DNA of 64,000 nt, from positions 1,380,455-1,444,454 of the forward strand of contig NZ_WKJZ01000001.1 of assembly GCF_009763245.1 (NCBI RefSeq). The letters are read 5' to 3'. Of this stretch, positions 37,963 through 47,014 are shown in pieces (the stretch's first letter is position 1; every line of letters starts with the position of its first letter). Below the pieces are notes generated by a model. The model saw only the letters and a list, made by a program, of their open reading frames with translations, searched no databases and was not told the DNA's origin. The translations under genes were made by a program, and so were the position numbers. This stretch comes from Pseudomonas xionganensis (GTDB lineage: Bacteria; Pseudomonadota; Gammaproteobacteria; Pseudomonadales; Pseudomonadaceae).

Positions 37963-40116
37963 ATGGGGCAGGTCCAGGCCCATTCGTCCCGCAAGACCCA
38001 GATTCTGCTGGTGGTGGATGATCGACCGGAAAACCTTGAGGCCATGCAAGCCTTGTTCGAGGATGGCGACTGGCAGCTTCGTTGTGTGGAATCGGGTGAG
38101 GCGGCCCTGCGTTGCCTGCTGGAAGAGGATGTCGGCCTGGTCCTGCTGGACGTGCAGATGCCGCATATGGATGGTTTCGAAGTCGCCCGGCTGATGCGTG
38201 GCAACCCGCGCACCCGCTTTGTGCCGATTATCTTCGTCTCCGCCATCGCCCAGACCCAGGATGCGGTGCTCCAGGGCTACTCCACCGGCGCAGTGGACTT
38301 CGTGCTCAAACCCTTCGACCCCAGCGTGCTGCGGCACAAGATCAACTCCCTGCTGGAGTTCGAACGCAACCGCAGTGAACTGCTGCAACTGACCCAGCAA
38401 CTGGACAAGGCCCGGGCCTTCAATGCCTCGGTGCTGGACAACGCCGCCGAAGGCATCATGGTGGTGGGCGAAGACGGCCATATCCAGTTTGCCAACCCGG
38501 CCATGGCGCAGATGCTCGGCTGTGCCGTGGCCGAGTTGCAGGGGCGCGAATTGCTTGGTCTGCTGCACAGCCCGCAGATCGACTGCGACTGGCGCCTGTC
38601 GGAGTTCTACCGCCACTGGCGGCGCAGCGAAACCTACCGCCTGCATGATGCCAGCCTGCATATCGAGGGCGGTGGCAGCGTACCGGTGGCGCTGTCTTGC
38701 TCGCCCTTGCCCAGCCTGCAGCACGCCATGGTGGTGATCGCCCTGGATCAGTCCGCCGAGCGTCACCTGCGCGCCCAGCTGCAATCCCAGGCAGTCACCG
38801 ATGCGTTGACCGGCCTGCTCAATCGCCATGGCTTCCAGCAGGCCCTGGGCCGTGCCCTAGCCCGTATCGAACGCAGTGGCGAGCGGCTGGCCGTGCTCTA
38901 CCTGGATCTGGATGGCTTCAAGCGTATCAACGACTCCATCGGCCACGACGCCGGCGACCTGCTGCTGCAGCATGTGGGCGAGCAGCTCAAGAGCTGCCTG
39001 CGCCCCTATGACAGCCTGGCACGTATCGGCGGTGATGAGTTCGCCGCCCTGCTGGAAAATCTGGAGCACCCCGAGGATGCCGCCAAGGTGGCGGAAAAGC
39101 TGATCGAACAGGTCTCGGTGCGCCATCGACTGGATGGTGTGGACTTTACCCTGGGCGCCAGCGTCGGCATCGCCAGCTTTCCCGAGTGCGGGCAGACCGC
39201 CGAAGGCCTGCTGCGCGCCGCCGACATGGCCATGTACGAGGCCAAGGGCGCCGGCCGTCAGCAGTACCGCTTCTTCTCCCCGGAAATGAATGGCCGCGCC
39301 CGTTCCCGGTTGATGCTGGAAGAGAGCCTGCGCAGCGCCATCGAGCAGGACGATTTTCGCCTGGTCTACCAGCCCCAGGTCTATCTGGACAGCGGCCGCC
39401 TGCGTGGGGTCGAGGCGCTGCTGCGCTGGCAGCATCGGGTGGCCGGTACCGTGGCCCCGGGGGTGTTTATCCCGTTGCTGGAGGAAACCCGGCTGATCAA
39501 CCACTTGGGCGAGTGGATCTTTCGCGCCGGTATCAGCCAGGCCCGGCATCTGGCCGATCTGCATGGCCAGCAACTGGTGCTGAGCCTGAACGTCAGTCCG
39601 GTGCAGTTCGGCATGCCGCAGCTGGTGGAGGATTTGCGCCGACTACTGGACGCCTATCAGCTCAACCCCGCGCAGCTGGAAGTGGAAGTCACCGAGAGTG
39701 CCCTGATGCAGGATCTGCAGACCACCCAGGAGCAGCTGCGCCAGCTGCGCGCCCTGGGGGTGAAGATCGCCATCGACGACTTCGGCACCGGTTATTCGTC
39801 CCTGGCCTATCTGCGCCATTTCGAGCTGGACACCCTGAAGATCGACCGTCTGTTTATTGCCAATATGCTGGAATCGCCGCGCGACGCTGCGGTGGTCAGC
39901 ACCATCCTCGACCTGGGGCGCAACCTCAATCTGGAAGTGATTGCCGAAGGGGTGGAAACCGAGGCCCAGCGCCAGTGGCTGGTGGAGCACGGCTGCGCCA
40001 TCATGCAGGGCTTTCTGGTGGCGCCGGGGTTGTCTGCCGAGCAGCTGGAGCAGTTTCCCCTGCAGCTGGACTGGAACCAGCTGCCATGCCTGGATGGCCC
40101 ATCCAGCGAAGGATAA
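37963..40116 (+). CDS. Response regulator with PAS, GGDEF and EAL domains (c-di-GMP turnover)
   Basis: 717 residues from ATG 37963 with AAGGAG upstream. Receiver domain to about 130 with phospho-acceptor Asp63 (LVLLDVQMPHMDG), PAS about 150-265, diguanylate cyclase with an intact GGDEF at 356-360, and phosphodiesterase with intact EAL at 484-486 plus DDFGTGYSSL. Both active sites look usable, so net activity cannot be predicted. It lies 110 bases after the hybrid kinase and is the likely final output of that relay. Confidence 0.92.
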   Translation: MGQVQAHSSRKTQILLVVDDRPENLEAMQALFEDGDWQLRCVESGEAALRCLLEEDVGLVLLDVQMPHMDGFEVARLMRGNPRTRFVPIIFVSAIAQTQDAVLQGYSTGAVDFVLKPFDPSVLRHKINSLLEFERNRSELLQLTQQLDKARAFNASVLDNAAEGIMVVGEDGHIQFANPAMAQMLGCAVAELQGRELLGLLHSPQIDCDWRLSEFYRHWRRSETYRLHDASLHIEGGGSVPVALSCSPLPSLQHAMVVIALDQSAERHLRAQLQSQAVTDALTGLLNRHGFQQALGRALARIERSGERLAVLYLDLDGFKRINDSIGHDAGDLLLQHVGEQLKSCLRPYDSLARIGGDEFAALLENLEHPEDAAKVAEKLIEQVSVRHRLDGVDFTLGASVGIASFPECGQTAEGLLRAADMAMYEAKGAGRQQYRFFSPEMNGRARSRLMLEESLRSAIEQDDFRLVYQPQVYLDSGRLRGVEALLRWQHRVAGTVAPGVFIPLLEETRLINHLGEWIFRAGISQARHLADLHGQQLVLSLNVSPVQFGMPQLVEDLRRLLDAYQLNPAQLEVEVTESALMQDLQTTQEQLRQLRALGVKIAIDDFGTGYSSLAYLRHFELDTLKIDRLFIANMLESPRDAAVVSTILDLGRNLNLEVIAEGVETEAQRQWLVEHGCAIMQGFLVAPGLSAEQLEQFPLQLDWNQLPCLDGPSSEG

Positions 40117-40124
40117 GCGGCGCT

Positions 40125-40145
40125 GCCGTGTGCCTCGCACACGGC
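40125..40145. terminator. Hairpin between converging genes
   Basis: GCCGTGTGC (40125-40133) and GCACACGGC (40137-40145) with a 3-base loop. No T-run on either strand. Confidence 0.45.
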
Positions 40146-40167
40146 TGCATGGCCCTGCCTAAGCCTG

Positions 40168-41067
40168 TTACCGGCTGGCGGCGATCAGCTTGTCCAGCTC
40201 GGCATCCTTGTCCAGCCAGAGCTGATTGACCCACTGCTGGAACTGCAGGCGGTAGGCCTCGTCCTGGTCGTAGTTGCGGCCGAGAAATTCTTCGGGGATC
40301 TGCAACTGGTCGAAACGCACCACCACCTGCTCGACCCGCCCGCACAGCAGATCCCAGAAGCCCGGGTTGCCCTGTGGGTAGTGGATGGTGACGTTGACGA
40401 TGCTGTGCAACTGCTCGCCCATGGCATCGAGCACAAAGGCGATGCCGCCGGCCTTGGGCTTGAGCAGGTGGCGGAAGGGTGACTGCTGCTGGGCATGCTT
40501 GGCCGGGGTCAGGCGGGTGCCTTCGAGAAAGTTGAACACCGCCACCGGGTTGCTCTTGTAGCGGGCACAGGCGCGGCGGGTGGTGGCCAGATCCTGACCG
40601 CGCTTTTCCGGGTGCTTGGCCAGGTATTCCTTGCTGAAACGCTTCATAAAGGGGAATTCCAGGGCCCACCAGCACAGGCCGATCACCGGCACCCAGATCA
40701 GCTCCTGCTTGAGGAAGAACTTGAGCAGCGGCAGACGCCGGTTGAGCTGGTACTGCAGCACCAGGATATCCACCCAGCTCTGGTGGTTGCTGGTCACCAG
40801 ATAGGAATGCTGCTTGTCGAAGCCCTGCAGGCCCTGCACGTCCCAGCGGGTACTGCCCACCAGGTCCATCCAGAACTTGTTGAAGCCGATCCAGGCCTCG
40901 GCGATGCCGTGCATCAGAAAGCGCAGAAAACGCTGGGCCGGGGCAAAGGGCAGCAGCAGCTTGACCAGCGCCAGGATGAACAGCGGCCAGCACCAGAACA
41001 GGGTATTGAGCGCCAGCAGCAGGCTGGCAAGGCAGCCGCGAAGCGGCGCGGGCAGAAAGTGCAGCAT
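40168..41067 (-). CDS. 1-acyl-sn-glycerol-3-phosphate acyltransferase-like protein (PlsC/YihG type)
   Basis: 299 residues from ATG 41067 with GAGGAGG upstream. N-terminal hydrophobic segments, the acyltransferase HX4D motif (TSNHQSWVDILVLQ) at about residue 91, and FLEGTRLTP further on. YihG-type inner-membrane acyltransferases help make phosphatidic acid and adjust acyl chain composition. Converges with the c-di-GMP gene and precedes pta on the other side. Confidence 0.9.
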   Translation of the reverse strand: MLHFLPAPLRGCLASLLLALNTLFWCWPLFILALVKLLLPFAPAQRFLRFLMHGIAEAWIGFNKFWMDLVGSTRWDVQGLQGFDKQHSYLVTSNHQSWVDILVLQYQLNRRLPLLKFFLKQELIWVPVIGLCWWALEFPFMKRFSKEYLAKHPEKRGQDLATTRRACARYKSNPVAVFNFLEGTRLTPAKHAQQQSPFRHLLKPKAGGIAFVLDAMGEQLHSIVNVTIHYPQGNPGFWDLLCGRVEQVVVRFDQLQIPEEFLGRNYDQDEAYRLQFQQWVNQLWLDKDAELDKLIAASR

Positions 41068-41257
41068 GGGGGCGCAGGCCTCCTCAAGGGGGCTTCTTCG
41101 AGCCCGTGGGTCAGCGTATGGCGAGCGGTGGTAGCCAGCCGCTGCCAAGGTTAACGATTGTGCACTGACCTGCAAGATCCAGCCTTGACCAGCTGGTGTT
41201 GCTTTCGCAGGTCTGCGGGGTAGGGCGGACATGCCGAAGGCTTGTCCGCCATCCACG

Positions 41258-43351
41258 TTATGCCGGCAGATTGGCTGCCTGAATCGCCGTCAGGGCAATG
41301 GTGAAGACGATATCGTCGACCAGAGCACCGCGCGAAAGGTCGTTCACCGGCTTGCGCAGGCCCTGCAGCATGGGGCCGACACTGACGCAGTCGGCGCTGC
41401 GCTGCACCGCCTTGTAGGTGGTGTTGCCGGTGTTCAGGTCAGGGAAGATAAACACCGTGGCACGGCCGGCCACCGGGCTGTTCGGCGCCTTCTGCCGGCC
41501 GACACTGGCAATCGCCGCGGCGTCGTACTGCAACGGGCCGTCGAGCGGCAATTCGGGCTGACGCGCCTTGGCCAGGCGGGTGGCCTCGCGCACCTTTTCC
41601 ACTTCCTCGCCACTGCCGGACTCGCCGGTAGAGTAGCTGAGCATGGCCACCCGCGGCGGGATGCCGAACGCCTGGGCCGAGGCGGCGCTCTGCAGGGCGA
41701 TTTCCGCCAGCTCCGCCGCCGTGGGGTCTGGGTTCACCGCGCAATCGCCATAGACCAGCACCTGATCGGGCAGCAGCATAAAGAAGATCGACGACACCAG
41801 CTGATAACCAGGGGCAGTCTTGATCAGCTGCAGGGCCGGGCGGATGGTGTTGGCGGTGGTGTTGATGGCCCCGGACACCAGGCCGTCCACCTCGTCCAGG
41901 GCCAGCATCATGGTGCCCAGGACCACGGTGTCTTCCAGCTGGGCGGCGGCCATGGGGGCGTTCAGGCCCTTGCCCTTGCGCAGCTCGACCATGGGCTCGA
42001 TATAGCGTTCGCGGATCAGATCCGGGTCGAGAATCTCCAGGCCTTCGGGCAGCTCGATGCCCTGGGCACGGGCCACGGCCTTGACCTCTTCCGGCTTGGC
42101 CAGCAGCACGCAGCGGGCGATGCCACGGGCCTGGCAGATGGCGGCGGCCTGCACGGTGCGCGGTTCGCTGCCTTCGGGCAGGACGATGCGCTTGTTCGCC
42201 GCCTTGGCCCGCTGCACCAGCTGGTAGCGGAAGGCCGGCGGCGACATGTTCAGTTCCCGTGGCGCGGCGCAACGGGTGAACAGCCACTCATGGTCGATAT
42301 GGCTGGCGACAAAGTCGGCGACCTTTTCCGCCCGTTCCTTGTCATCCACCGGAATTTCCTTGTTCAGGCGGTTGAGGTTGGTGGCGGTGTCGTAGGAACC
42401 GGTGTTCACCGTCATCACCGGCAGGCCGCTGGCCAGGGCGCCACGGCACAGCTCCATGATCCGTGGGTCGGGGGCAAAATCGCTGCACAGCAGCAGGCCG
42501 GCCAGAGGTGTGCCGTTCATCGCGGCCAGGCTGGCGGCGAGGATGATGTCGTCGCGATCGCCCGGAGTCACCACCAGGGTGCCGGGCTTGAGCAGCTGCA
42601 CGGTGTTGGCCACTGCGCGGGCGCAGAGCACGATCTTGAGCATGCGCCGCTGTTCGAAGTCGCCGGCGTTGAGCACCCGGGCGCCAAGCAGGTCGGCAAT
42701 GTCGCGGGTGCGCGGGGCATTCAGTTCATCCTGCCAGGGGATGCAGCCAAGCAGGCGGAAATCCTCGGTCTTGAGCAGCGGCGAGAGCTCCTTGAGGCGC
42801 TCGGCATAGGCCTCCAGGCCATCCTCGCTGCGCACCTTGTTGAGAATCAGGCCGAGCACCTTGGGGTCTTTCGGGCCACCAAACAGCTGGGCCTGGATTT
42901 CGATCCGGTCACTCAACTCGCTCAGGCTTTCCTGCTCCGGCGCCGAGATCAGGACGATCTCGGCGTCCAGGCTCTTGGCCAGGTGGAAGTTGACCCGGGC
43001 CGCGTAGCTGGCCTGGCGGGTCGGTACCATGCCCTCGACTATGACCACATCCTTGCCGGCGGCGGCCTGCTGATAGAGGCTGATGATCTCCTCCAGCAAC
43101 TCGTCCAGCTGACCGTCACCGAGCATGCGCTCGACATGGGCCAGGGCCAGGGGCTTGGGCGAATGGAGGTCATGGGTGCGGGCGATCAGCTCGCTGGATC
43201 GCTCCGGTCCCAGGTCACCCTGGTGTGGTTGGGCGATGGGCTTGAAGAAGCCGACCTTGAGCCCGGCCCGCTGCAGGGCGCCGACCAGGCCCAGGCTGAT
43301 GGAGGTAAGACCGACACCAAAACCGGTGGGGGCGATAAAAAAGGTATGCAT
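41258..43351 (-). CDS. pta: Phosphate acetyltransferase (long form)
   Basis: 697 residues from ATG 43351 (MHTFFIAPTGFGVGLTSISLGL). N-terminal P-loop-like/DRTGG regulatory part, then the catalytic C-terminal PTA_PTB domain (ANKRIVLPEGSEPRTVQAA, NPDPTAAELAEIALQSA, FIFPDLNTGNTTYKAVQR). Converts acetyl-CoA and phosphate to acetyl phosphate. Downstream of ackA by 28 bases, same strand; together they form the acetate overflow/pyruvate fermentation path. Confidence 0.96.
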   Translation of the reverse strand: MHTFFIAPTGFGVGLTSISLGLVGALQRAGLKVGFFKPIAQPHQGDLGPERSSELIARTHDLHSPKPLALAHVERMLGDGQLDELLEEIISLYQQAAAGKDVVIVEGMVPTRQASYAARVNFHLAKSLDAEIVLISAPEQESLSELSDRIEIQAQLFGGPKDPKVLGLILNKVRSEDGLEAYAERLKELSPLLKTEDFRLLGCIPWQDELNAPRTRDIADLLGARVLNAGDFEQRRMLKIVLCARAVANTVQLLKPGTLVVTPGDRDDIILAASLAAMNGTPLAGLLLCSDFAPDPRIMELCRGALASGLPVMTVNTGSYDTATNLNRLNKEIPVDDKERAEKVADFVASHIDHEWLFTRCAAPRELNMSPPAFRYQLVQRAKAANKRIVLPEGSEPRTVQAAAICQARGIARCVLLAKPEEVKAVARAQGIELPEGLEILDPDLIRERYIEPMVELRKGKGLNAPMAAAQLEDTVVLGTMMLALDEVDGLVSGAINTTANTIRPALQLIKTAPGYQLVSSIFFMLLPDQVLVYGDCAVNPDPTAAELAEIALQSAASAQAFGIPPRVAMLSYSTGESGSGEEVEKVREATRLAKARQPELPLDGPLQYDAAAIASVGRQKAPNSPVAGRATVFIFPDLNTGNTTYKAVQRSADCVSVGPMLQGLRKPVNDLSRGALVDDIVFTIALTAIQAANLPA

Positions 43352-43379
43352 GGAGGATCCTTGTGCCGCGCAGGCGCTT

Positions 43380-44567
43380 TTAGTGATCGAGCAATTCCAG
43401 GGTGTCCAGGGCAATCTGCCGCTCTTCATTGGTCGGCACCACCAGTACCCGTGGGTGGCCGGCTGCCTGGATGGGGCCGGCGGCGCCGCGTACCGTCTTG
43501 GCATTGGCCTGCGGGTCCAGGGCCAGCCCCAGGAGTTTCAGATGGGCCACGGTCTGGCTGCGGATCAGCGCCGAGTTCTCGCCGATGCCGCCGGTGAAGA
43601 TGAGTCCGTCCAGCTGATTCAGGGCGCAGGCCATGGCCGCCAGGGACTTGGCCAGGCGGTAGCAGAACACCTCGATGGCCAGGGTGGCACCGGCATGGCC
43701 CTGCTCCCGCGCCTGCTCCAGGCTGCGCATATCGTTGGACAGCCCGGACAGGCCGAGCAGGCCGCTCTCCTTGTTGAGCAGGGCATCGATACGCTCCAGG
43801 CTCCAGCCCAGGGTGCGGGCCAGATGGCTGTGCAGGTTGGGGTCGACATCGCCGCTGCGGGTGCCCATCACCAGGCCTTCCAGCGGGGTCAGGCCCATGC
43901 TGGTGTCGCGGCTGTGGCCATCGACCACGGCGCAGGTGGAGCAGCCATTGCCCAGGTGGGCCACCAGCCAGCTGCTGTGGCCATAGTCCAGGTCGCTGAG
44001 TTCGGCGGCGCGCTGGCTGACATAGCGGTGGCTGGTGCCGTGGAAGCCATAGCGGCGTACGCCATGCTCGCGGTATAGCACCTCGGGCAGGGCATAGCGG
44101 AAGGCGTATTCGGGCATGCTCTGATGGAAGGCCGTGTCGAACACCGCCACATGGGTCAGCTCCGGGAACAGGCGCATGGCTGCCTCGATGCCCTGCAGGT
44201 TGGCCGGGTTGTGCAGCGGTGCCAGGGGCGCGGTGGCGCGAATGGCGGTGAGGGTCAGCTCATCCAGCCGGCAGGCCGTGGTGAAGTGCTCGCCGCCATG
44301 CACCACGCGATGGCCGATACCATGCAGCTGCCCGCCCGCGGCGCTCTGTACCAGCGGCAACAGCTGGGCCAGGGCCAGGCGATGGTCGGCCCCGGGGATC
44401 ATCAGGCTGTCCTTGTCCGCACCGCGTTGCCAGTGCAGTTCGGCTTCCGGGCTGCCCAGGCGTTCGGCCAGGCCACTCAGGACGAACTGCGGCTGGTCCT
44501 CATTGACCAGGGCGAATTTGATCGATGAACTGCCGCAGTTGATTACCAGAATATTGCGTGCGGGCAT
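43380..44567 (-). CDS. ackA: Acetate kinase
   Basis: 395 residues ([20 protein letters not shown]). Family motifs: phosphate-binding [32 protein letters not shown] ([17 protein letters not shown]), [14 protein letters not shown] and the glycine-rich [13 protein letters not shown]. Makes ATP from acetyl phosphate. First gene of ackA-pta, abutting the DUF3565 gene whose stop is at 44568. Confidence 0.96.
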   Translation of the reverse strand: MPARNILVINCGSSSIKFALVNEDQPQFVLSGLAERLGSPEAELHWQRGADKDSLMIPGADHRLALAQLLPLVQSAAGGQLHGIGHRVVHGGEHFTTACRLDELTLTAIRATAPLAPLHNPANLQGIEAAMRLFPELTHVAVFDTAFHQSMPEYAFRYALPEVLYREHGVRRYGFHGTSHRYVSQRAAELSDLDYGHSSWLVAHLGNGCSTCAVVDGHSRDTSMGLTPLEGLVMGTRSGDVDPNLHSHLARTLGWSLERIDALLNKESGLLGLSGLSNDMRSLEQAREQGHAGATLAIEVFCYRLAKSLAAMACALNQLDGLIFTGGIGENSALIRSQTVAHLKLLGLALDPQANAKTVRGAAGPIQAAGHPRVLVVPTNEERQIALDTLELLDH

Positions 44568-44765
44568 CTACCGCTCCTTATGCTCAAGCTGATTCGTCTG
44601 ACACCAGCCACAGGTGAAGGCTTGGCCCAGTTGCCGGTGGCGCTGCTCGCTATCCAGCACCCAGGCACGGTTCTGCCAGGGCGGCTGGTGGCGCAGGTGC
44701 TGGGTATGGCCGCAGGACAAGTCTGCCACCCAGTGGCCGTCTTCATCCTGATGGAAGTCAAGCAC
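44568..44765 (-). CDS. DUF3565 family protein
   Basis: About 65 residues if it starts at GTG 44765 (VLDFHQDEDGHWVADLSCGHTQHLRHQPPWQNRAWVL). The family pattern is clear, with a CGHxQHxRHxPPW core and a CGWC pair that could bind zinc. The frame is open to an ATG at 44903, but that would overlap the slyD start on the other strand; the true start is uncertain. Same place in P. aeruginosa between ackA and slyD. Function unknown. Confidence 0.75.
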   Translation of the reverse strand: MLDFHQDEDGHWVADLSCGHTQHLRHQPPWQNRAWVLDSEQRHRQLGQAFTCGWCQTNQLEHKER

Positions 44766-44871
44766 TCTGGCCGCGGCCTGGACTGGCCGTCCGTCCAGCG
44801 GCGGTTCGCTTTCGCACGGCCCCTTGGGTAGACTTGTCCGTTCTTTATTTCCCAGCAAAAAGGTCTCCCCC

Positions 44872-45357
44872 ATGCAGATCGCCGCCAATAAGGCCGTATC
44901 CATCGACTATACCCTGACTAACGATGCCGGTGAGGTGATCGACAGCTCCGCAGGCGGCGCGCCGCTGGTCTATCTGCACGGTGCCGGCAACATCATCGGC
45001 GGCCTGGAAAAGGCCCTGCTGGGCAAGCAGGTCGGTGACGAGCTGGATGTTTCCATCGAGCCGGCCGAAGCCTATGGCGAATACAGCGCCGAACTGGTGG
45101 CTACCCTGAATCGCTCCATGTTCGAAGGTGTCGATGAACTGGAAGTTGGCATGCAGTTTCATGCATCCGGCCCGGACGGCGGCATGCAAATTGTGACCAT
45201 TCGTGAACTGGACGGCGACGACGTGATCGTCGACGGCAACCACCCGCTGGCCGGCCAGCGCCTGAACTTCAAGGTCAAGGTGGTCAATGTGCGTGAGGCC
45301 AGCGAAGAAGAAGTGGCCCATGGGCATATCCATGGCGAAGGCGGCCACCATCATTGA
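44872..45357 (+). CDS. slyD: FKBP-type peptidyl-prolyl cis-trans isomerase SlyD
   Basis: 161 residues. FKBP fold with an IF (insert-in-flap) chaperone domain (AEAYGEYSAELVATLNRSMF ... DGGMQIVTIRELDGDDVIVDGNHPLAG). The short His-rich tail (HGHIHGEGGHHH) binds metals such as nickel. Cytoplasmic chaperone/isomerase. ATG 44872 preceded by AAAGG. Confidence 0.95.
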   Translation: MQIAANKAVSIDYTLTNDAGEVIDSSAGGAPLVYLHGAGNIIGGLEKALLGKQVGDELDVSIEPAEAYGEYSAELVATLNRSMFEGVDELEVGMQFHASGPDGGMQIVTIRELDGDDVIVDGNHPLAGQRLNFKVKVVNVREASEEEVAHGHIHGEGGHHH

Positions 45358-45430
45358 TGGTGTCGGCCTGGCCTGAAAACGACTTACGGTCGTATCGCAG
45401 AAGCCAGCCGCTGCTAAGCTGAACCATAAG

Positions 45431-45459
45431 AAAGGCGCCTTTGCATAGGCGCCTTTTTT
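45431..45459 (+). terminator. Terminator of slyD
   Basis: AAAGGCGCC/GGCGCCTTT arms, 8-base loop, ending in a run of six T residues. Confidence 0.9.
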
Positions 45460-45499
45460 GTCCTCCACGGGTAATTTCAGTGTTCTCAAGGAGTTAGCC

Positions 45500-45982
45500 A
45501 TGAGTGCATTTCACGACCTGAATCTGCGTGCGCTGGATGGCCATGATCTACCCCTGGCACCCTTCAAAGGGCAGGTGGTGCTGGTCGTCAATGTTGCCTC
45601 CAAGTGTGGACTGACGCCGCAGTATGCGGGGCTTGAGAAGCTCTATCAGCAATACAAAGCCCAAGGCTTTAGCGTGCTCGGCCTGCCGTGCAACCAGTTC
45701 GCCGGGCAGGAGCCGGACAGCGAGGAGGCGATTCGCGAGTTCTGCAGCCTCAACTACGGGGTGACCTTTCCACTGGGCAGCAAGCTGGAGGTCAACGGTC
45801 CGGATCGTCATCCGCTGTATCGTCTGCTGGCGGGTGAGGGTGCCGAGTTTCCCGGGGATATCACCTGGAATTTCGAGAAATTTCTGGTGGGCCATGACGG
45901 CCGCGTGCTGGCGCGCTTCTCGCCGCGCACCGCGCCGGATGATCCGGCCCTGATCCAGGCCATCGAGAAGGCCCTGGGCTGA
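45500..45982 (+). CDS. Glutathione peroxidase
   Basis: 160 residues. Active-site Cys in VNVASKCGLTPQY (Cys form, not selenocysteine), FSVLGLPCNQFAGQEP with a second Cys and Gln, and WNFEKFLVG with Trp/Asn of the catalytic tetrad. Likely uses thioredoxin or glutathione to reduce peroxides. AAGGAG precedes ATG 45500. Follows slyD as in P. aeruginosa. Confidence 0.93.
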   Translation: MSAFHDLNLRALDGHDLPLAPFKGQVVLVVNVASKCGLTPQYAGLEKLYQQYKAQGFSVLGLPCNQFAGQEPDSEEAIREFCSLNYGVTFPLGSKLEVNGPDRHPLYRLLAGEGAEFPGDITWNFEKFLVGHDGRVLARFSPRTAPDDPALIQAIEKALG

Positions 45983-46079
45983 CAGGGCATTTGCGCCAAG
46001 ACTGCGGCTGCTCTGTGCGGCGCACTTGTTCCCGGGCCGTGCTGCCGGCTTAATCGTGACTCCTCGCCTGGAGTTGCCC

Positions 46080-46817
46080 ATGAGCCTGTTTCCTTCCGAA
46101 TCCGCGCCGCTGCAGGCCAGCCCTGCGGCCTTGCGCGCACTGATCGAGAGTCGCCGCGCGGTGCGCCGTTTCAAGCCGGAGCCTGTGCCGGATGCGGTGA
46201 TCCGCGACTGCCTGGAGCTGGCGATGCTTGCGCCCAGTTCCTGCAATCTGCAGTCCTGGAGCTTTCAGGTGATTCGCGACCCAGCCCTGCTGGCGCAGTT
46301 GCATCCGGTGTGCATGGGCCAGAATGCGGCCCGGGCGCCGCTGATCATTGCCGTGCTGGCCCGTCCGGACACCTGGCGTCAGGCCTGCCAGCAGATCATC
46401 GAGCAGTGGCCGGAGCCCGAGGTGCCGGCGCGCATCCGCCATTTCTACAGCAAGACCGCCCCCTTTCAGTACAACCAGGGCCTGCTGGGCCTGCGCGGTT
46501 TGTTCAAACGTCAGTTGGTACGCCTGTTGGCCCTGCGCAAGGCCCTGATGCGCACGCCCAACAGCCATGCCCAGATGCGCGTCTGGGCGGTCAAGTCCAC
46601 CGCCCTGGCGGCGCAGAACCTGATGCTGGCGTTGCAGAGTCACGGCTACGCCACCTGCCCCATGGAAGGCTTCGATGAGGTGCGTCTGCGCAAGGTGCTG
46701 GATATTCCGCGGCGGGCCATTCCCATCATGTTGCTGGCCGTGGGCAGACAGGATGACAAGGGCGTGTATAACCCGCGCTTGCGTTTCCCGCTGGAACAGC
46801 AGGTCAGCTGGCTCTAA
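46080..46817 (+). CDS. Nitroreductase family protein
   Basis: 245 residues (MSLFPSESAPLQASPAALRALIESRRAVRRFKPEPVP). FMN-binding RRAVRRF and LAPSSCNLQSWSFQVI motifs, plus VWAVKSTALAAQNLMLALQSHGYATCPMEGFD typical of the family. NAD(P)H-dependent flavin reductase of unknown substrate. Has an insertion around 100-160 (FYSKTAPFQYNQGLLGLRGLFKRQLVRLL) longer than in NfsB-type enzymes. Confidence 0.9.
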   Translation: MSLFPSESAPLQASPAALRALIESRRAVRRFKPEPVPDAVIRDCLELAMLAPSSCNLQSWSFQVIRDPALLAQLHPVCMGQNAARAPLIIAVLARPDTWRQACQQIIEQWPEPEVPARIRHFYSKTAPFQYNQGLLGLRGLFKRQLVRLLALRKALMRTPNSHAQMRVWAVKSTALAAQNLMLALQSHGYATCPMEGFDEVRLRKVLDIPRRAIPIMLLAVGRQDDKGVYNPRLRFPLEQQVSWL

Positions 46818-46904
46818 GCCGGCTGAGCCGCGCCAGGCGTATCAGCCATGGCAGGTGGTGTGCATGGCGCACCCGGTAGGTTATGTCACCGTTACTTGCG
46901 CCCC

Positions 46905-46953
46905 TGTAGCAGCGGGTTTATCCGCGAAGTTCGCGGCTGAAGCCGTTCCTACA
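46905..46953. repeat. REP doublet
   Basis: TGTAGCAGCGGGTTTATCCGCGAA faces TTCGCGGCTGAAGCCGTTCCTACA. Same Pseudomonas REP class as the element at 21386-21456, here between converging genes. Confidence 0.8.
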
Positions 46954-47014
46954 AGAGCTGGAGCGGGCCATCAACAGGTATTGGCTGTATAGCCTACCCA
47001 TAAGGGGGCGGTGC

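Noticed and set aside
41231..43597. 788-codon plus-strand frame across pta
   Set aside because: Antisense shadow of pta, rich in Gly/Val/His/Gln with no recognisable motif.
44766..44903. Extended N-terminus of the DUF3565 protein from ATG 44903
   Set aside because: It would overlap the slyD start and promoter, and the extra residues lack family similarity; however the exact start stays open.
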